From: an uncultured Bacteroidales bacterium | GTDB taxonomy: Bacteria > Bacteroidota > Bacteroidia > Bacteroidales > Bacteroidaceae | NCBI GenBank assembly: GCA_902778625.1 | Contig: CACYYM010000006.1 | Coordinates: 1 to 64,000 of the forward strand | Direction of reading: 5' to 3' | Length of the DNA stretch: 64,000 nt | In this document: positions 60,117 to 64,000 of the stretch, one piece after another | Numbering within the stretch: the stretch's first letter is position 1 | How the letters are laid out: every line of letters begins with the position of its first letter | Translations under genes and position numbers: made by a program | Notes under the pieces: model-generated | What the model saw: only the letters and a program-made list of their open reading frames with translations | What the model was told of the DNA's origin: nothing | The model's database searches: none

Positions 60117-60797
60117 TCAGAATAGCCCTTCGAACAGGTCGCCCTGCACGGTTTTCTTCGTCGAAGCGGAGTCCTTTTTGTAGAGCTTCTGCAGACTCGT
60201 GATGGCCTGGCGGATGTCGTCGCGAATGTTTTCAGGCGCGAGGACCTCGATGTCTGTACCCATCGACAGGAGGAGCATCTCGAGTTCCTTGCTCAAAGGC
60301 AGTTCCACCTGGAGGGTGACGGACTTCGTCTTGCTGTCTGTACTGCGCTGTAGCACTTCGGGATTGCCGAGTTTAGCGCGGACAGCCTCTTCGCCAGCCG
60401 TAATGCGAATGGTCACAGGCGTCAGCGGTCCGTCGGGCAAAGCAGGCATCTCGACAGGACTGCCCTCATAGCGGAGGAACGAGGCTGCTTTTAGCAGGGG
60501 GTTTTTCCAGTCGAGGTTGATGTAGCGCAGAATGCGTTTGTGTCCGCGGCGGAAACGAGGCTCGAGCTTCGCGCCCTTCTTCTCGAAGTACGCCACGTCG
60601 TTCTGGAGCATTCGCTTGCTACATTTGAACTCGCGGTTGACTGCCTTAAGTCTTTGGTTGACGTAATAGATCAGGCTCCTGGTGTTGCCTGTCTCGTTTG
60701 TCTTGGTGCGTTCACCCATGAAGTATTCCATTTCAGGGTCGCGGAGAGCCTCGTCGAGAATCATCCAACGAAGACGTTGCAAATCGTTCTGTATCAT
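60117..60797 (-). CDS. Short WYL-type transcription regulator
   Basis: A 226-aa cytoplasmic protein. The N-terminal ~75 residues look like the HTH of WYL/DeoR-type regulators (SLIYYVNQRLKAVNREFKCSKRMLQNDVAYFEKKGA). The C-terminal ~90 residues (VTIRITAGEEAVRAKL...LSKELEMLLLSMGTDIEVLAPENIRDDI) resemble the WCX extension that follows WYL domains. The central WYL ligand-binding core, present in the usual ~300-aa members, appears to be missing. Its start is 3 bp after the GH78 stop on the same strand, so it may regulate the cluster, though without the usual sensor domain. Confidence 0.72.
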   Translation of the reverse strand: MIQNDLQRLRWMILDEALRDPEMEYFMGERTKTNETGNTRSLIYYVNQRLKAVNREFKCSKRMLQNDVAYFEKKGAKLEPRFRRGHKRILRYINLDWKNPLLKAASFLRYEGSPVEMPALPDGPLTPVTIRITAGEEAVRAKLGNPEVLQRSTDSKTKSVTLQVELPLSKELEMLLLSMGTDIEVLAPENIRDDIRQAITSLQKLYKKDSASTKKTVQGDLFEGLF

Positions 60798-60800
60798 AGT

Positions 60801-63587
60801 TTATAGGTTCTTGAGGTATTCTGGAATGTTCCTTATGGTGTCGGTTACGCGGCGCAGGATAGTGGGTTGCGACTCGGTGAAGGTCTTCTGTGCCTTGATT
60901 GAGTATTTGCCCGAGCCGACAACAAGGCAGAGGTCGTTGCCTTCGACCTCAGCACTTGCCCAGCGCAGGCTTGCCATGCCTTGAATCGTGTAACCGCTGG
61001 GCACGTGAATTCGCGCAGTCGTGTTGGCGGGGATCTCTACTTCCCACTCGATGCCGTTGTCCGTGCGTTTCCACTCGCTGCTCACCTTGCCGTATGGTGT
61101 GTTGTGTGTCGCCTTGACATGATTCAGTTCGTCAGGCATACAGAGGGACATGTCCAGCTCTTTGAAGGCACGGCTCCAGGGAGACTGCTTTATGCCAGCC
61201 AAGCCGCCGTACATCCATGGGAGGACGTCGCCAAGCAGCATGATGTGGTTGCCGCTGTTCATTGCCGGGTCAGCAGTGTCGCCGTTCCAAAGTTCCCAAA
61301 CGGTCGTAGCGTCGTGCTCAATCATGTATCCGAAGCTCGGATAATCCTTTTGCAGAATGATGCGCATGGCCTGGTCGAGGTGGCCGGTACGCGTCAGGCA
61401 AGTCAGGAGGTGCTGCATGCCAACAACGCCGCAGCTGATGTGGTCTTTGTAAGTGTCTCTTGTCACGTCGACGATGTTCTGCAAGACCTTCTCCTCGTCA
61501 CCGTCCGGCACGAGGCCAAACTCGAGCGACAGCAGGTTGGCCGTCACCGTGTTGTTCGAATAGCTGCCGCTCTCAGCATGATAGAAGTGACGGTTGTATG
61601 CGTCCTTGAGTTTTTGCTGTTGTCTGTCGTAGAATAGCATGTCGCCTTCCTTGCCGAGTTGCATGGCGAGTTGTCCCATCATGGTCAGCATGCTGTAGTA
61701 CATCGCAGAGGAGATGAGCGAACCGTCCGTCTTGCGAGCCGGATCTTGGCTGTGGATGAGGTCTGCTCTCTCTGGCGGCATGCACCAATCGCCATAGGCA
61801 TTCGTCGTCACGAGGCCATCCTTGAGGTTGTGGTCCAAGTAGTTGATGTAGTTCTGCAGGAAGGGGTAATACTTCTGCACGGCATTGATGTCGTTGTATC
61901 TGCGATAGAGCATGAACGTTGCATAGACGGAAAGTGCTCCCCACGCAACGTCCTTGTTGCGAACGACCCAGAAGGCGGGAGCCACGTCGGCAATCAGGCC
62001 ATCGTCGTCCTGCGTATCCCAGACATCCTGCAACCATTTGTAGTAGAGCGCTCCGTTGTCGAGCAGGAAGTTCTCCCCAAAGCAGCCCATGGCATGATCG
62101 CCCAGCCAACCCATGCGTTCGTCGCGCTGAGGGCAGTCGGTCGGCATGCCGTGATAGTTGCCGATGATGCCCCAGTAGGCATTCTCGTGCAGCTTGTTGA
62201 GCAATTCGTTATCGCAATGGAAGGTGCCCTGGTCGACCATACCGTCATAGATGACACAGCCCATGATGTCTTTTGCCTTGGGAGCCCTGTCGATGCCGCT
62301 TATCTCGACATACCGGAAGCCCTGGTAGGTGAGCTGAGGCTGATAAGTGAATGTGCCGTCGATGGCAGGGACATAAGTATCTGTACACTTCGCCGAGCGC
62401 AGGTTTGCAACGTAGAGCTTGTCATTATCCTTCGGGTCGAGAATCTCGGCGTGTCGGATGACGACCGGCACGTCCTTCTTGCCTACGAGACGCACCCTAA
62501 GCTGACCGACCATGTTCTGTCCCATGTCGATGATGTACGTGCCTGCTGATGTGCGGCGCACGCTTTTTGCCTTGAACACTTTCTGTATTTGCATACCTGG
62601 GCAGGGCTGCGGCATTTCGATGCCGGCCGGTGCCGTGAGCGTCTGTGCCTGTTGCCAATGGGAGTCGTCGAAGGCGGCAGTCGTCCAGCCCTTCACCTCG
62701 CGGGCAGCTTCGTAGCGCTCGCCGTTCCACAGGTTGTTGCGCTGAATCGGTCCCTCTGTTGTGACTTTCCATTCGCCATCTGTCACGATAGTCACGACGC
62801 CTTTGACGGTTTCGACAACGAGTTGCGCCTTGAGTCGCGGCAAACCGTAAGATGTGCAACCCGCATTGAAGCCCAGCACATAGCCGTTGCCCAAGACGGT
62901 GCCTATCGCGTTGTTGCCTTTGCGGAGGAGCGAGGTGACATCGTATGTATTGTAGTAGACGGTCTTTGTGTAATCGGTCTGAAGTGTGCCGAAGACATCT
63001 CGGGAGACGGGCTTTCCGTTGATGAAAGTTTGTCCCCAGCCCATGCCGCTGATGTATAGTGTTGCCTGCTTAACCTTGCTGTCAATGCTGAAAGCGCGAC
63101 GCAGATAGCGAGCTGGCAGGTCGCGGCTCTTGTCGTCGCCAATGATGATGCTCTCGGCATCGTCTTTGCCAATCCATTGTGCCTTGCTGTCGAATTGCTG
63201 GAGACCAGTCAGGAAGCTCTGCACGGGGCTTTTCAAGTGCTCGCCTGTGTTGAGCCACACTTCGACTTGCCAGAAGACGCGGCTTGCGTAGGGCAGACGG
63301 CGTCCCTGGTAGGGTATGTTGATGCTCTCGTCGGAGCTGGTCTGCTCGCTGTCCCACAAAAGATTGCGTTCGGCCTTCAGGTCGTCCTTCGATGCAGCGA
63401 CAAGGATACGATACGACATCTGCTGCACGTTGAGCTCCTTGCTCGTTGTCTGCCAGGAGAATTGTGCTGTACGGAGAATTCCAGTCGGCTCCGTCATACG
63501 GCAAACGCGATAACCTGTCAGGTCACTACCATAAGCGCCCTGAATTATCATGAAAAATGCCACTAAAGGCAGAAAAAATCGTCTCAT
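60801..63587 (-). CDS. GH78 alpha-L-rhamnosidase (928 aa), exported
   Basis: A second rhamnosidase, from ATG 63587 (signal MRRFFLPLVAFFMIIQGAYG); the earlier in-frame Met at 63638 would precede the signal by 17 residues. It has the full family layout: Ig-like start (LTGYRVCRMTEPTGI), binding sandwich (ATLYISGMGWGQTFINGKPV), Bac_rhamnosid N-domain, then the (alpha/alpha)6 catalytic domain with DCPQRDERMGWLGDHAMG holding the general acid. ATTVWELWNGD near 750 is also conserved. It differs from the 858-aa copy in length and N-terminus, so the two may attack different rhamnosides. The WYL-like gene follows by 3 bp. Confidence 0.92.
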   Translation of the reverse strand: MRRFFLPLVAFFMIIQGAYGSDLTGYRVCRMTEPTGILRTAQFSWQTTSKELNVQQMSYRILVAASKDDLKAERNLLWDSEQTSSDESINIPYQGRRLPYASRVFWQVEVWLNTGEHLKSPVQSFLTGLQQFDSKAQWIGKDDAESIIIGDDKSRDLPARYLRRAFSIDSKVKQATLYISGMGWGQTFINGKPVSRDVFGTLQTDYTKTVYYNTYDVTSLLRKGNNAIGTVLGNGYVLGFNAGCTSYGLPRLKAQLVVETVKGVVTIVTDGEWKVTTEGPIQRNNLWNGERYEAAREVKGWTTAAFDDSHWQQAQTLTAPAGIEMPQPCPGMQIQKVFKAKSVRRTSAGTYIIDMGQNMVGQLRVRLVGKKDVPVVIRHAEILDPKDNDKLYVANLRSAKCTDTYVPAIDGTFTYQPQLTYQGFRYVEISGIDRAPKAKDIMGCVIYDGMVDQGTFHCDNELLNKLHENAYWGIIGNYHGMPTDCPQRDERMGWLGDHAMGCFGENFLLDNGALYYKWLQDVWDTQDDDGLIADVAPAFWVVRNKDVAWGALSVYATFMLYRRYNDINAVQKYYPFLQNYINYLDHNLKDGLVTTNAYGDWCMPPERADLIHSQDPARKTDGSLISSAMYYSMLTMMGQLAMQLGKEGDMLFYDRQQQKLKDAYNRHFYHAESGSYSNNTVTANLLSLEFGLVPDGDEEKVLQNIVDVTRDTYKDHISCGVVGMQHLLTCLTRTGHLDQAMRIILQKDYPSFGYMIEHDATTVWELWNGDTADPAMNSGNHIMLLGDVLPWMYGGLAGIKQSPWSRAFKELDMSLCMPDELNHVKATHNTPYGKVSSEWKRTDNGIEWEVEIPANTTARIHVPSGYTIQGMASLRWASAEVEGNDLCLVVGSGKYSIKAQKTFTESQPTILRRVTDTIRNIPEYLKNL

Positions 63588-63666
63588 TTTACTATAATTT
63601 ATATGATATGCGACACAAAGTAACACTTTTTTTCGCAAATATGAAAGCGTTTGCCAAAAAAATACT

Positions 63667-63674
63667 TAATTTTG
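63667..63674 (+). promoter_or_regulatory. -7 box of the esterase gene
   Basis: TAATTTTG 43 bp before ATG 63718, in the 130-bp divergent gap with the GH78 gene. Confidence 0.55.
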
Positions 63675-63717
63675 TAGCAGGAACAACATATACGAACTCA
63701 AAGCGCATTAGTTAAGT

Positions 63718-64000
63718 ATGAAAAGATTGTACCTGCTGGCAGCAATGCTGCTCGCTGCTGTTGGCGCACAGGCCCAGCAAGCTATTTTCGAGAGACACGA
63801 CACACGTTCGCCGCTCTTCAACAACGACGGCACGGTTACCCTTCAGCTCAAGGCGCCCGATGCACAGAAGGTTGGCATCATCGGCGATTGCGTTGAGAAC
63901 GGTCATGCTGAGATGACGAAGCAAGGCGATGTGTGGACGTACACAACGAAAGTCCTGGCTCCCGAGCTCTACAACTACCGCTTTTATGTGGATGGCGTAG
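63718..64000 (+). CDS. Start of an exported esterase with E-set N-terminal domain (partial)
   Basis: The first 94 codons of a gene cut by the window end. A signal peptide (MKRLYLLAAMLLAAVGAQAQ) precedes a glycogen-branching-like E-set domain (SPLFNNDGTVTLQLKAPDAQ, KVGIIGDCVENGHAEMTK, WTYTTKVLAPELYNYRFYVDG). In Bacteroidetes this start is typical of carbohydrate esterases (CE1, feruloyl or acetyl-xylan type) whose alpha/beta-hydrolase domain follows. That domain is not visible here, so the activity is inferred from the N-terminus and the glycan context. Confidence 0.7.
   Translation, partial: MKRLYLLAAMLLAAVGAQAQQAIFERHDTRSPLFNNDGTVTLQLKAPDAQKVGIIGDCVENGHAEMTKQGDVWTYTTKVLAPELYNYRFYVDGV

Overview
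The window looks like the chromosome of a member of the Bacteroidales, most likely Prevotellaceae. The grounds are a type III glutamine synthetase next to gltD, repeated -7 boxes of the TAnnTTTG type, many lipoproteins, exported proteins whose C-termini resemble type IX secretion sorting signals (IYN-x-x-GQR ... GK-K-V/I-L), and a rich set of plant-glycan hydrolases. No rRNA and no complete tRNA was found. Everything here is read from the sequence; family names come from motif recognition, not from a search.

Layout. 1-3.6 kb: nitrogen assimilation (gltD, glnN); both genes carry 9-bp repeats inside the coding sequence, and glnN has lost its normal C-terminal frame. 3.6-5.8 kb: an AT-rich accessory patch with a replication-initiator-like gene and iteron-like repeats, ending at a 3' fragment of a tRNA-Pro gene. 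6-9.6 kb: a thioredoxin-fold lipoprotein without its cysteines, a TPR/OmpA-like lipoprotein and a HAD phosphatase. 10-21 kb: a GH115 glucuronidase and a 2257-aa GLUG/dockerin surface protein. 21.5-28.4 kb, minus strand: two exported proteins, each followed by a ~56-aa peptide gene of one family (start MKKTY, end WDEEW), with a four-helix-bundle gene between them. 28.5-29.3 kb: a second four-helix-bundle gene flanked at 7 bp on each side by 162-bp direct repeats. 29.6-37.1 kb: a hemerythrin/LuxR regulator divergent from an operon of porin, imelysin, DUF1111 di-heme protein, second porin and a CxxCH lipoprotein, probably for iron or other redox-metal handling. 37.3-48.9 kb: mostly housekeeping (RidA-like protein, ychF, lgt, mutS) with a GH78 rhamnosidase cluster. 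49.1-53.2 kb: a third WDEEW peptide gene below a discoidin/GLUG protein. 54-64 kb: a glycan cluster (GH51, BASS transporter, DUF1080, GH2, WYL-like regulator, GH78, start of an esterase).

The most unusual property is the repeat content. Intergenic regions carry arrays of 16-18-bp palindromes at a 21-22-bp period. The arrays share period and geometry but differ in sequence, and within a unit the two arms often match each other. Other short repeats (9-bp, 7-bp and a GC-rich hairpin) occur between genes and also in frame inside genes, in gltD and glnN and directly before the sorting signals of two exported proteins. Both four-helix-bundle genes sit inside such repeats. These repeats and the WDEEW peptide family are the best candidates for something not yet described.
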